From Marinobacter salarius (lineage in GTDB: Bacteria; Pseudomonadota; Gammaproteobacteria; Pseudomonadales; Oleiphilaceae), in assembly GCA_000831005.1 (NCBI GenBank), contig CP007152.1, positions 3,162,001 to 3,226,000 on the forward strand: a DNA stretch of 64,000 nucleotides, written 5' to 3'. The position numbers and the translations under genes were made by a program. The first letter of the stretch is position 1, and each line of letters starts with the position of its first letter. The notes below the pieces were generated by a model. The model was not told the DNA's origin and did no database searches. It saw only the letters and a list, made by a program, of their open reading frames with translations. Of the stretch, positions 29,807 through 38,690 are shown piece by piece.

Positions 29807-30945
29807 TGGGTGACCTGTCTGTAAACAGCGAGATAGCTCTCCATCATCGCATTTGCCGAGTAATCAGTTTCCACCCTGTTCCGGGCCCACTTGACCTGTT
29901 CGTCAACGCTGTCTTTGTGGTCAAGTACGGCTGCCAATTCGCCTCCAAGCTGGGATGCCCCTTCATAGCGGACTATTAGTCCGCCCGCACCATGGCCCAG
30001 TACCTTGTCGATTTCACCAACGTCGCACGCGACGATCGGGATTCCCACGGCCATGGCCTCCAGCAGCGTAATCGGGAGGCCTTCCGTGAGTGACGGCATG
30101 CAGAGCACATCGCTTCTTTTCATTACCGCTGGTACCTCGTCGACATACCCTGGTAGCAGCACACAATTCCGTAGTCCCAGATCAGACACTTGCTTTTCCA
30201 GCACTGCCCGCTGTTTACCTTCGCCAATAATGATGAGGCCCGATGACTCATGACTCTGCCTGAGCACAGCAAATGCCTCCAGCAGGCGGTCAAACCCCTT
30301 TTCTGCGGATAAGCGCCCTACTCCCAATACTATCGAATCGAAACGGCTCAGAAATCCGGACACAGTGTCAGCAGGCTCCTTCGCCGCAGACTCACGTATT
30401 GAACTCGTGTTCATTCCGTTAGGGATCACCAAGGTCGTCGAAGAACGGGCAATTTTCTCCGGAACCTGACGTTTCATTGCTTCGGAGACCAGCACAACGC
30501 GCCACAATCTTGTCAGGATCAGGCGATCTATCGTTTCGTATACCCATGCCTTGGTGAATCGCTTCGCCCTTACGTAACCGTGCAGTGTAGCGATCAATGG
30601 TATTTTCCGGATTGATTCGGGCCAAAGGCCCATCAGCACGTTAAACTTGTAACCATGCGAATGGATCAACTGGAAATCTTGGTCGTTAGCCCAATCCAGT
30701 ATTGCTTTAGCTCCACATAGATTCAATCCAGGCTTCATGCGCCATAGTTTGACTGGCAGGCCTAAACGGCGTGCTTCGGCTTCAATCGGCTTTTCCCCTT
30801 CGCCGGGCTTTCCAGCGCTCAGGATCATGGGCATTAATCCACTGTGAACCTGCCCCATTACAAGCGAAAGCAACATTCTTTCCGCACCATATAGCCCACC
30901 GCTATCGATCAAATGCAAAACCTTTGGACGGAAATCAACATTCAC
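29803..30945 (-). CDS. Family 4 glycosyltransferase
   Basis: 380 residues, GT-B fold: VLHLIDSGGLYGAERMLLSL at the start, then VLGVGRLSAEKGFDRLLEA, VLLPGYVDEVP and MPSLTEGLPITLLEAMAVGIPIV. Similar proteins are frequent in XrtA exopolysaccharide loci, including the TIGR03088 group, though I cannot separate subfamilies by eye. The start overlaps the end of the acyltransferase gene by 4 bases. Cytoplasmic, sugar transfer to lipid-linked intermediate. Confidence 0.85.
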   Translation of the reverse strand: MNVDFRPKVLHLIDSGGLYGAERMLLSLVMGQVHSGLMPMILSAGKPGEGEKPIEAEARRLGLPVKLWRMKPGLNLCGAKAILDWANDQDFQLIHSHGYKFNVLMGLWPESIRKIPLIATLHGYVRAKRFTKAWVYETIDRLILTRLWRVVLVSEAMKRQVPEKIARSSTTLVIPNGMNTSSIRESAAKEPADTVSGFLSRFDSIVLGVGRLSAEKGFDRLLEAFAVLRQSHESSGLIIIGEGKQRAVLEKQVSDLGLRNCVLLPGYVDEVPAVMKRSDVLCMPSLTEGLPITLLEAMAVGIPIVACDVGEIDKVLGHGAGGLIVRYEGASQLGGELAAVLDHKDSVDEQVKWARNRVETDYSANAMMESYLAVYRQVTQ

Positions 30946-32077
30946 GAGGACTTTACCTTCTCGGCTTCAATTGGATCAGAGCGGCGACTCCCACCTAGAA
31001 TGAAACTTTGCAATGCATTCGTTAGCTTTTTACTTAGCCATGTTGTTGGAATAGCTAGTACAGAGCTAATAATAAATACCGAGATAACTTTTATTAAAGC
31101 TAGGTATACATTACTAGCAACATCAACCAAGCTAAACTGAACCTCTAGCCAATACACTGAAAAGCTGTGAATAATGAAAATTGAGTAAGCATGCTTGCTG
31201 AAAAAAAGAACAAATTTATCAAAAAAAACCAAATAATTAAGAACATTGTTAATTATTGGCTTCGCTAAAAGCACCAAAAATATGGCTAGAAAGCTTGCAG
31301 ACAAATAATAGCTATCAGGTGCATAAGAGTGGTTAGCCATATTTATATCAACATTCAATGAAAATATATTATACGCAAAAACAATAAAAACAATTATCGC
31401 CAATGAACCAAGCACCGAAAAAGAAAACCAGTGCTCCTTTCTATAGTATAGAGCGCCAAACGCGAAGAATCCCAAATTCACGACCCCTTGATATAAGTTA
31501 TGACCAAAAAAGTAAAAGTAACTATTTATATCGTAGCTTGATGCGCCAAAGAAATAATAAAAGAGCCAATGGCACATAAAATCAAAGGAGCAACACTAGC
31601 TTTTGAAATAACAAAGAACGGGAAAGATATAATCACAATGATAACCATTGCATGAATAAACCAAACCTGCCCCATGGGAAATGGCGTATCGGCGTTACTT
31701 GGTATAACTGTAAGCCAGCGAACGATAGCGAAGAAATCAAACTCCGGCGATTGAAGATTAATCAAACAATAAATAAGAATGGATGAGAATCCGATTATGT
31801 AAAACGGGCCAACCATTGATAGAAATCGTTTTAAAAGATAGTGGCCGGCATTCATTGATCGGAGATAACTAAAGTGTGATACCGCTCCACTGACAAAAAA
31901 CAGCACCGGCAAAAGATTGTGAAAAAACTGAGAATAAGGAGGAAAAAACCATGAAAGCCCTAGGTGAACCAGCACAACCCTGATTATTGAAAGGCCCCTC
32001 AACCTATCGATGAATAGACGTTCATCGCGAGGGATCACCCATCGCGCTGTGTCCTGTAACTCCTCTTTACCAGTCAT
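30942..32077 (-). CDS. Acyltransferase family 3 membrane protein (frameshifted as sequenced)
   Basis: About 378 residues if one base is restored in the A/T run near 31560. About ten membrane segments. The N-terminal block RLFIDRLRGLSIIRVVLVH carries the family pattern (R-x10-H region) of OafA/WecH-type O-acyltransferases, and FPMGQVWFIHAMV is the second conserved block. Such proteins transfer acetyl or other acyl groups to sugars of surface polysaccharides. The coding sequence is strongly AT-rich compared with 32-40 kb. Four bases separate it from the GT2 gene upstream and it overlaps the GT4 downstream. Confidence 0.8.
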
Positions 32078-32081
32078 AAAC

Positions 32082-33237
32082 TCACCCTTTCCTTGGGTTC
32101 CAGACTACTTTCTTTTCTCCCTTCAGAAACGCCATCGTGGCTTTTAGCGATGCGATGTTCAACAAAAGGAAGTAATAGGGAACGGCATAAACAAAGGAGC
32201 TACTGCGGCCGCGCTCCTCGCCCTTACGTCCCAACCAGCCAAAGGCGTAGAGCAGCACCAGGCCGAAGAAACACAATGCGTAGAAGCCTCCCCGGGGGGC
32301 CAGCAGCAAGGCAGCCACCGTGAACGTTATCAGCGGAACAAACGCCAGATAGCGAAGCAGTTTGTGAGATACCATTTGCAGCGCAAACAGTCCGTAGTTA
32401 AAGGGGTTCATCAGATGTGCCATGTCTTTCAGGGCCCACAACGCTCGCAGACTCACTCTGACACGCATACTGAACTCGCTGACGCTGTCCTCGTTGGCCT
32501 CTTCCTTCAACAGTGCCCTGGGCTCGTAGATAACCCGATACCCTTGTTCAACGACCTTCAGCGGTTGCACGAAGTCCGGGAGTTGGTCTGCTCGCAGGGA
32601 CTGATAGAGCGACTTCCGAATGCCATCAATACCACCATCAACACCTACGACGGAGCCAATGGCAGACTCCTTTACCCGCAGCCAATTCTCATATTTCATG
32701 TAGGTGCTGCAGCCATCGCCCACCAGTGAACCATCAGCGGCCACGTAAACCATTTTTCCGGTCACATAGCCAACACCGTCATCAGCGAAGTTGCTCACCA
32801 GATGATTCACTGCGTTTTGGTCCCACTGGGAGTTCGCATCCGAGAACAGGATAATGTCCCCTGTAGCGTTCGCAACCAACGTGTTCAAGCCAGCGGTCTT
32901 GCCTTGCCGGGGTACCTGACGAAAGAGTTTTATGCTGCGACTGGATGACTGAGCAACCCGTTCGACAATGCTGTCTGTGCCATCGTCTGATTCGTCAGAC
33001 ACTACCAGTATTTCAATTTTTTCGTCCGGATAGGCAAGTTCCAGCTTGTTGTTCAGTGTTGCCTCAATGCTGTCCGCTTCGTTATAGGCCGCGATGACAA
33101 TGGTCACTGTGTTGATAGGAGTCGTCGGTAGAGATTGGCAAGCCACGTATCTGGGCCAGCAACGAAGCCAGTAACGGATAGCCCAGATAGATATAGAAAA
33201 GCAGCGCCAGCGAAAGCCAGAAAACCAGGGTTAGCAT
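32082..33237 (-). CDS. Membrane-anchored family 2 glycosyltransferase (frameshifted near the N-terminus)
   Basis: The conserved part (GT-A blocks VTIVIAAYNEADSIEAT, LVVSDESDDGTD, RQGKTAGLN, LFSDANS) continues to three or four C-terminal membrane segments, as in cellulose-synthase-like or hyaluronan-synthase-like GT2 enzymes. A short reading of the frame starts at a GTG at 33146, but the bases just upstream encode, in another frame from the ATG at 33237, a typical N-terminal anchor (MLTLVFWLSLALLFYIYLGY). One extra base near 33141-33148 would join them, so I take 33237 as the true start. It follows the DUF3473 deacetylase gene. Likely role: processive or single sugar addition at the inner membrane. 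Confidence 0.75.
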
Positions 33238-33268
33238 GATGTCTCATCCGTGAAGAAGGTCATTTCGT

Positions 33269-34174
33269 TCAACCCCCAAGCAAACGGGCAGTGCCCATCT
33301 CGGTCTGCCGGGGGCTGGCATCCCGGCCCAGCACACCCTGCTCGACGAGAACGTCACTCATCGTGGTGAATCGAAACCTTTTCAGCAGGTTAACCAGCCG
33401 CTGCTCACACACTTCCAGGTTATTGTAGTGCCTGAAACGAGAGAACCACTTTACGTCGAGCCGCGGTTGGCCAGGGTCGATTTCCCAAGGATGGAGGTAG
33501 AAGACAAAGGGCTTGCCCATACGGTTGATCGAGCCAAGTCCCCACTGGCTGAACCAATAGGGGAACAAACGGAAGTAGCCACCTCCGGCGATTGGAAGGG
33601 TGTAGCCCGGCAACTTCAAGGTGCTCAGCGGGAATTCTGCGATCTCCGAACCGTTGTCGGTTTTCAGGCGATGCGGCCATCTGGGTGTACCTGGCATTCC
33701 ATACCGGTCATGGTGAACGGGGAAAATAGAGGAATCCCATGTGAACCCCTCTTCACACAAAATATCCAGCGCCCAGCGTGACTGGGCGGTGATGGAATAA
33801 CTTGCAGCGCGATACCCGGTAACCGGTTCACCAATAATGTCTTCGAGGATAGCCTTGGATCTCCGGGTTTCCTCGCGGAACACCTCTGGCGTCTGTTTGT
33901 AGATAAGCTGATGGCTGTAACCGTGGCTCGCCACCTCGTGGCCGGCATCGTGTATACGACGGACCAGCGCGGGCGATTTTTCCGCAACCCAGCCAAGGGT
34001 AAAAAAGGTGGCTTTCGTGTTGTGATCACCCAATACGGAAAGAAGACGGTCGGTATTGGCCTCAACCCGATATTCCATATCGTGCCAGTCTTTCCGGTCG
34101 ACGGCTTCGGCGAGCGCGGCTACCTGGAAATAATCTTCTACATCGATCGTAAGTGCGTTACTGATGGTGTTCAT
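33269..34174 (-). CDS. XrtA-system polysaccharide deacetylase with DUF3473 domain
   Basis: 301 residues. N-terminal signature ALTIDVEDYFQV, catalytic/metal blocks GWVAEKSPALVRRIHDAGHEVASHGYSH, and C-terminal DUF3473 block FYLHPWEIDPGQPR. This is the polysaccharide deacetylase subfamily that accompanies XrtA exopolysaccharide loci (TIGR03006). It removes acetyl groups from amino sugars of the polymer or its precursor. Sits between the outer-membrane protein gene and the membrane GT2 in the core operon. Confidence 0.88.
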   Translation of the reverse strand: MNTISNALTIDVEDYFQVAALAEAVDRKDWHDMEYRVEANTDRLLSVLGDHNTKATFFTLGWVAEKSPALVRRIHDAGHEVASHGYSHQLIYKQTPEVFREETRRSKAILEDIIGEPVTGYRAASYSITAQSRWALDILCEEGFTWDSSIFPVHHDRYGMPGTPRWPHRLKTDNGSEIAEFPLSTLKLPGYTLPIAGGGYFRLFPYWFSQWGLGSINRMGKPFVFYLHPWEIDPGQPRLDVKWFSRFRHYNNLEVCEQRLVNLLKRFRFTTMSDVLVEQGVLGRDASPRQTEMGTARLLGG

Positions 34175-34221
34175 GAGTCATAGCGACGGTGCCGCCTCCT
34201 CTTGATATTCCGTGGCCAGGT

Positions 34222-35513
34222 TTAAAAGATCGCATAGGTGAGCCCCAGCGCTATCCAGTTCTCCGTGTATTCTCTGGAGACTAAATCACTGGTCCGCTGC
34301 TTATGACCAATCTGGCCAGACACACTGAGATCTCTGCTTGCCTTGTAGGTTAACCCCACATTGGAATTGAACAGTTCGTCATCCTCGCCCTCATCCTCGT
34401 AGCGGTAATGCGTCATTGACGCGCCGACGTTGAAATCAAGCCTGGATCCAAGCGGGCGGGAGTAACGCAAAGATAGCCCGGCCCTTTCTTCCTTGTCGGT
34501 CGTCTGCAGGTAGTCAGACCGGCTGGCAGTAAGCCCGATATTGACCGAACTCGCATCACTGAACCGCTTACCCAGTCCGGCTTCCAGCGCTGTTACTTCA
34601 ACCGTTGTCGTCTCTCGAAGATTGAATTCGAAATCATCGAACTGGATGTCAAAGTCAGAGGTCTGGTCGGTTAACTGCCTACTGGCTTGAAGATAGATTT
34701 CGGACGAAGGATTGAGCTCTCGCTCGAGCATCAGGTCACCGACGACCCCATCTGATTCCTGGCTCACGCCGCGAAACCTACTTTCAATTCGGCTGTTGCC
34801 AACCGAACCGGACACTCGCATTGCTGGCCAACGCTTGTTGAAAACAAGACTGAGGGTATCCTTATCGATCTCCTCATCGGTATCCAGTTCCGCCCGATCT
34901 GTGCTGGCGCTGACCCCACCGGAAAACGTCGGACTGAACAGCCTGTTCCATGCAATTATGCCGATGACCCGATCACTGTCGGTTTCTTCGGCCTCTTCGA
35001 ATTGCGTATTTTCGTACTCGGCGGACAACTGAATACTGTCGCGAGGAGTCAGTTTAATAGTGTAGTTGGGGCCGGTTCTGAAAACATTTTTTCGAGTGGT
35101 GTTGTCAGGCGTGGACGGCCCTCTGCTATCCTGCTAACATCCCTCACATTATCGGAAACAGCCCAGTTGAGCTGGTGAGCAAGCTCGCACTCCCCGGAAA
35201 AATCGGCATTAGTGTAGGTTTCCGGATCAAAGGTATCACTGTGCCAGTAACCGTAACCCAACGTCGCTCCGAGGTTCGATGTGCAGCGACCGGGATCACT
35301 CTGATGGGACACGCTCACTCTCAAACGCGTTTCAGTGTCACTTTCCTCGTTGGATGGCGCCTCTCGGGCATTATCGCTGTGCCGATTGTCGATGCCTGCT
35401 GACATCTTTAAAGGCTCAGCGGTTGCCACCGAGGACACCGCGGTTGCGGCAGCAACGAAGAGTATAAAGGCTTCTCGCTTCCAGCGTATCGCTGAGCGGA
35501 TCGTTCTAACCAT
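34222..35513 (-). CDS. PEP-CTERM system outer-membrane beta-barrel protein, TIGR03016 type (frameshifted as sequenced)
   Basis: Two frames joined by restoring one base near 35113 give about 430 residues. N-terminal signal peptide (FILFVAAATAVSSVATAEP), then alternating hydrophobic/polar beta strands to a terminal aromatic residue (WIALGLTYAIF), the usual end of an outer-membrane barrel. Family and position (between the tyrosine-kinase-like and DUF3473 genes) match the TIGR03016 outer-membrane component of XrtA loci. It is likely to let the polysaccharide cross or anchor at the outer membrane, though this is family inference. Its start overlaps the end of the kinase-like gene by 8 bases. Confidence 0.78.
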
Positions 35514-36420
35514 TGATCACCGCTCCAACAAACTTCTCCGGTTTGAACGCAGTGGCGACATTCTCAACCGTGCCTGCTGTTACCTTGCCATGGGGCACGA
35601 CGAGCATCGTGTAGTCGCAAAGCTCGGATAGAATCCGGGCGTCTGGTGAATCCGCCACGGAAGCGGTATCCAACACGATAAAGCGATCCGGATATCTACG
35701 CCGTATGGCCTGCAGAAACTGCTTCATCCTGAATGATGTGAAAAACTCAGCCGGTGTTTCCCTGCGACTACCGGCGGGAATAAGCCTGAGCCGAGGAATG
35801 CCGGTGGGGTATAGAATCCGGCTGATGTCGTAGTCGGAATCATCGAGAAAATCCGTCAGTCCCGTTTCAGGCATGATATCAAGGGTGGAATGAAGCGTTG
35901 GTTCGCGAAGATTGCAGTCGATGATTAACGCGGTTTTCGACTGGTCAAACGCAAACGCGGCCGCCAGGTTCAGAGCCACAAATGAGGCGCCTGCCTCCGC
36001 TGAAGCACCCGTTACAACCAAAGTAAAATTGTTGCCGCCAGAGTTCTCAAGCAATTTGGTACGTAATGCCCTGAATCGGTTTACCAGGTTGCGGTTCTTC
36101 GACTCAGGATAGATTATCCTGCGCTCGTCAAGATCATCAGGCGTAAGCCGACGTGGCTCCTGCATCTTTACGATCTGTTTGCTGATGACATATTTGTCAA
36201 CCGCACCCGCACCCAACTCCAGCGAACTGGGCACCAACATTCTGGAGTCTTCCCACTCAGAGTATGGCAACCCGCCCTTCTCCGCCTCTTTCGCTATGTC
36301 ACGCTGAGTGAACCACGATTGCTCGGAACCGGCTTCCCTGGACTGCCCGTCGCCGCTTTCACCACCGGCACGTTGCTTCTGTTCTACCGCATCGTCATCT
36401 CGATTCCTTGATTCCGACAT
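35506..36420 (-). CDS. Tyrosine-autokinase-like P-loop protein of the XrtA locus, degenerate nucleotide site
   Basis: 304 residues from the ATG at 36420. It has the layout and position of the XrtA-associated tyrosine kinase (BY-kinase/CpsD family, TIGR03018) downstream of a Wzz gene. However, the Walker A loop reads VTGASAEAGASF (about residues 136-147), with Ala where the essential Lys of GKS should be. The Walker A' motif is IIDCN instead of DxD. Walker B is present (FIVLDTAS). No tyrosine-rich tail is visible. Start overlaps the wzz stop as TGATG. Possibly a non-catalytic regulatory partner of Wzz, or a lineage variant with altered chemistry. Confidence 0.75.
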   Translation of the reverse strand: MSESRNRDDDAVEQKQRAGGESGDGQSREAGSEQSWFTQRDIAKEAEKGGLPYSEWEDSRMLVPSSLELGAGAVDKYVISKQIVKMQEPRRLTPDDLDERRIIYPESKNRNLVNRFRALRTKLLENSGGNNFTLVVTGASAEAGASFVALNLAAAFAFDQSKTALIIDCNLREPTLHSTLDIMPETGLTDFLDDSDYDISRILYPTGIPRLRLIPAGSRRETPAEFFTSFRMKQFLQAIRRRYPDRFIVLDTASVADSPDARILSELCDYTMLVVPHGKVTAGTVENVATAFKPEKFVGAVING

Positions 36421-37943
36421 CAAACTGCTCCCAATTCAGACGCCACAACAATAGCAACGTAAAAAGCTATCGCAATAACAGAGAGAAACCCTATGGCAAT
36501 CGTGAGACGTCTGTCTTTTCTTTTTTCATAGGGCGTGCGCACATCAGGAATTTCAGCAAGTACCGGCAGGCCAATGTCTTCCTCAAGTTGCGCACGGGCG
36601 CGAATCCTGGGATCAATTTGTAGCAGTCCGGCTATGGCGCCAAACGGTGCGACAAGCCCTAACACCAGCCCTGCCATTGCAAACATCGGAAACTTCGGGC
36701 CAACCGGCGACGTGGGGTACTGGGCGGTTTCATTGATCTTGTAATTCATGCCCTGCCCTTCAATGTCCAGGGACATTGACACACGCGCCCTCTCACGGCG
36801 CTTCAGAAGATCATCGTATATGCCCTTGTTGACCTCCATATCCCTTGTGAGCTGCGAGTACTCTGTCTTGTTTTCCTGTATTCGCTCCATCCGCTCCTCC
36901 TGCTCGGCCATGAGCCTTTTCAGAGAGCGGATTCGAGTCTCAACCGTTTCCATATCAGCACGGGTGGTTGAGAGTTTTGCACTAAGTTCCTGATGCAAGG
37001 GGTTAACAATCTCATTGCCTTCCAGCGACCTTTCACCGTTATTTTCCCGATCCGCCAGCGCTGCATTGCGCTGCTTCTTCAGCTCTGCCAACTGCTCCCG
37101 CAGGATAATGATATCGGGGTAGGAGTCGTGGTACTGGAGACGGAGGCTATCGAGCCGAGACTGCAACGATGAGATTCTTTCCTGAAATTCGTCCTGAGAT
37201 CGCCCTTGGTAGATGGTCGGACGCACCTGGGACAGCTGGTTTCGCAGCGATTCCAGCCGGGTAGTGAGCTCAGCGCGCTCCAACTCGGCCAGCTCAAGCT
37301 GGCTGCGGAGATTGGCCATCCTTCTGTTGGCGTCTTCTTCGGTCCCATCCTTGTTCGTTGAAAGGAACTCCTTGAGCCGGCGCTCCGCCTCTGCAAGTTG
37401 CTGTTCATAGGCTTTGACCTGGCGGTCGATAAACTCATAGGCGCTGCGGCTCTCGGCACGCTTTCGATCTCTGCTCTGTTCGATGAACAGTTGCCCAAGC
37501 CGCTGAGCCACCTTGAACGCTTCCATAGGGGATGACGAGGTGAAACCGATACTGAAAAAATTGTCACCACGTGTGCGTACGCTTAGCCCTCCCCTAATGC
37601 CAGATATTCGACTTTCCAGGCGCTCAGGCGGCAAATCGACATTATCGTACACGTCACTATCCTTCGCGAGCGTTTCCATGATACTGCGGCCAAGGAGCAT
37701 TTCCCGCGCCGCAGAAGCTCTGTCATTAATCTCAGTGGTAACGGCACTGCCTTCCATCAACGGGCGGATGATATTGCTGTCATCAACGAATATCACTACT
37801 TCGGATTGATACTTGTACGGCCAGAGAAAGCCGGCGGCAAGCACCGCAAAACTAACCAGTACAAACACCAGAAATGCCAGCCACTTCTTTGACCGGACTT
37901 CTCGCAGCATTTCAACTGGTAACTGGGATAATGGAAGTGCCAT
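36420..37943 (-). CDS. Polysaccharide chain-length determinant / co-polymerase (Wzz family, XrtA type)
   Basis: 507 residues. N-terminal membrane segment (about 18-38), Wzz domain, then a long periplasmic coiled coil (about 165-370, heptads rich in Glu, Arg, Leu and Gln), and a second membrane pair near 420-445 and 482-500. The proline/glycine-rich block SPVGPKFPMFAMAGLVLG marks the C-terminal transmembrane region. This is the TIGR03007 type found in XrtA loci. It sets chain length and links the polymerase to the Wza exporter. The kinase domain is a separate downstream gene. Confidence 0.87.
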   Translation of the reverse strand: MALPLSQLPVEMLREVRSKKWLAFLVFVLVSFAVLAAGFLWPYKYQSEVVIFVDDSNIIRPLMEGSAVTTEINDRASAAREMLLGRSIMETLAKDSDVYDNVDLPPERLESRISGIRGGLSVRTRGDNFFSIGFTSSSPMEAFKVAQRLGQLFIEQSRDRKRAESRSAYEFIDRQVKAYEQQLAEAERRLKEFLSTNKDGTEEDANRRMANLRSQLELAELERAELTTRLESLRNQLSQVRPTIYQGRSQDEFQERISSLQSRLDSLRLQYHDSYPDIIILREQLAELKKQRNAALADRENNGERSLEGNEIVNPLHQELSAKLSTTRADMETVETRIRSLKRLMAEQEERMERIQENKTEYSQLTRDMEVNKGIYDDLLKRRERARVSMSLDIEGQGMNYKINETAQYPTSPVGPKFPMFAMAGLVLGLVAPFGAIAGLLQIDPRIRARAQLEEDIGLPVLAEIPDVRTPYEKRKDRRLTIAIGFLSVIAIAFYVAIVVASELGAV

Positions 37944-37983
37944 AGCTCAATCCAACAGTCTGACTGTTACAGGGTTTACGTGA

Positions 37984-38628
37984 TCAGAAATTTCGCTCGG
38001 GGACGCTCAGAATATCCCCCGGGCGCATGGCGTAGTTTGTCTCTATTTTCCCGCGGTTAAGAATGTCGTCAAGCTTTACAGGGATCGCTACCACTTCACC
38101 GTTCATTTTCCGGTAAAGCATTGACCGGTTTAGTGCGGCAAACTCGTTTCCGCCGCCAGCACTCAGGAACATATCCAATACCGTCATTCCATCCCGGTGT
38201 GGCTGCGAGACCTGCTGACGCACAGCTCCCGTCACCCGAACACGATCAGTGAACTCATGGCTTCCCATTGAGGTCACCACCACGCTTACCTGGGGTTCCC
38301 TGATATATTCGGTAAGCTCAACCCGGATGTCGTCTGCCAACTCTTCCGGCTCTTTGCCACTTGCCTGAACATCACCGATCAGTGGCACCGAGATTTTGCC
38401 ATCAGGACGAATGGGGACCGAAACACTAAGATCCTCGTTTCGCCATACCGACACCCGGACGACGTCAGTGGCGCCCAGGACATAGCTATTCACACTACCT
38501 GACGGCCCAGCGGATAGAGCCTGCTGTATTTTTTCGGGGGATGAAGCAGTGGGGCCTGCACAACCGGAAGCGATAACCATCAGCGAGATGCACAGAGCAA
38601 GTCCTGGCAAAGTAGTGATCCGTGACAT
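37984..38628 (-). CDS. Outer-membrane polysaccharide export lipoprotein (Wza family)
   Basis: 214 residues from the ATG at 38628, with AGAGGA upstream. Signal peptide plus lipobox (VIASGC, Cys23). Poly_export domain (YVLGATDVVRVSVWRNEDLS, IRPDGKISVPLIGDVQASG) followed by a SLBB domain (RVTGAVRQQVSQPHRDGMTVLDMFLSAGG). Forms the periplasm-to-outside channel for the exopolysaccharide. XrtA loci carry this short form (TIGR03027). First gene after the initiating sugar transferase; followed by Wzz after 40 bases. Confidence 0.9.
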   Translation of the reverse strand: MSRITTLPGLALCISLMVIASGCAGPTASSPEKIQQALSAGPSGSVNSYVLGATDVVRVSVWRNEDLSVSVPIRPDGKISVPLIGDVQASGKEPEELADDIRVELTEYIREPQVSVVVTSMGSHEFTDRVRVTGAVRQQVSQPHRDGMTVLDMFLSAGGGNEFAALNRSMLYRKMNGEVVAIPVKLDDILNRGKIETNYAMRPGDILSVPERNF

Positions 38629-38690
38629 TTTTATTCCTCTTGAGATATCCATGCTGTATTCCGTTTATCAGTCGACGTAACTGGCTGGAA

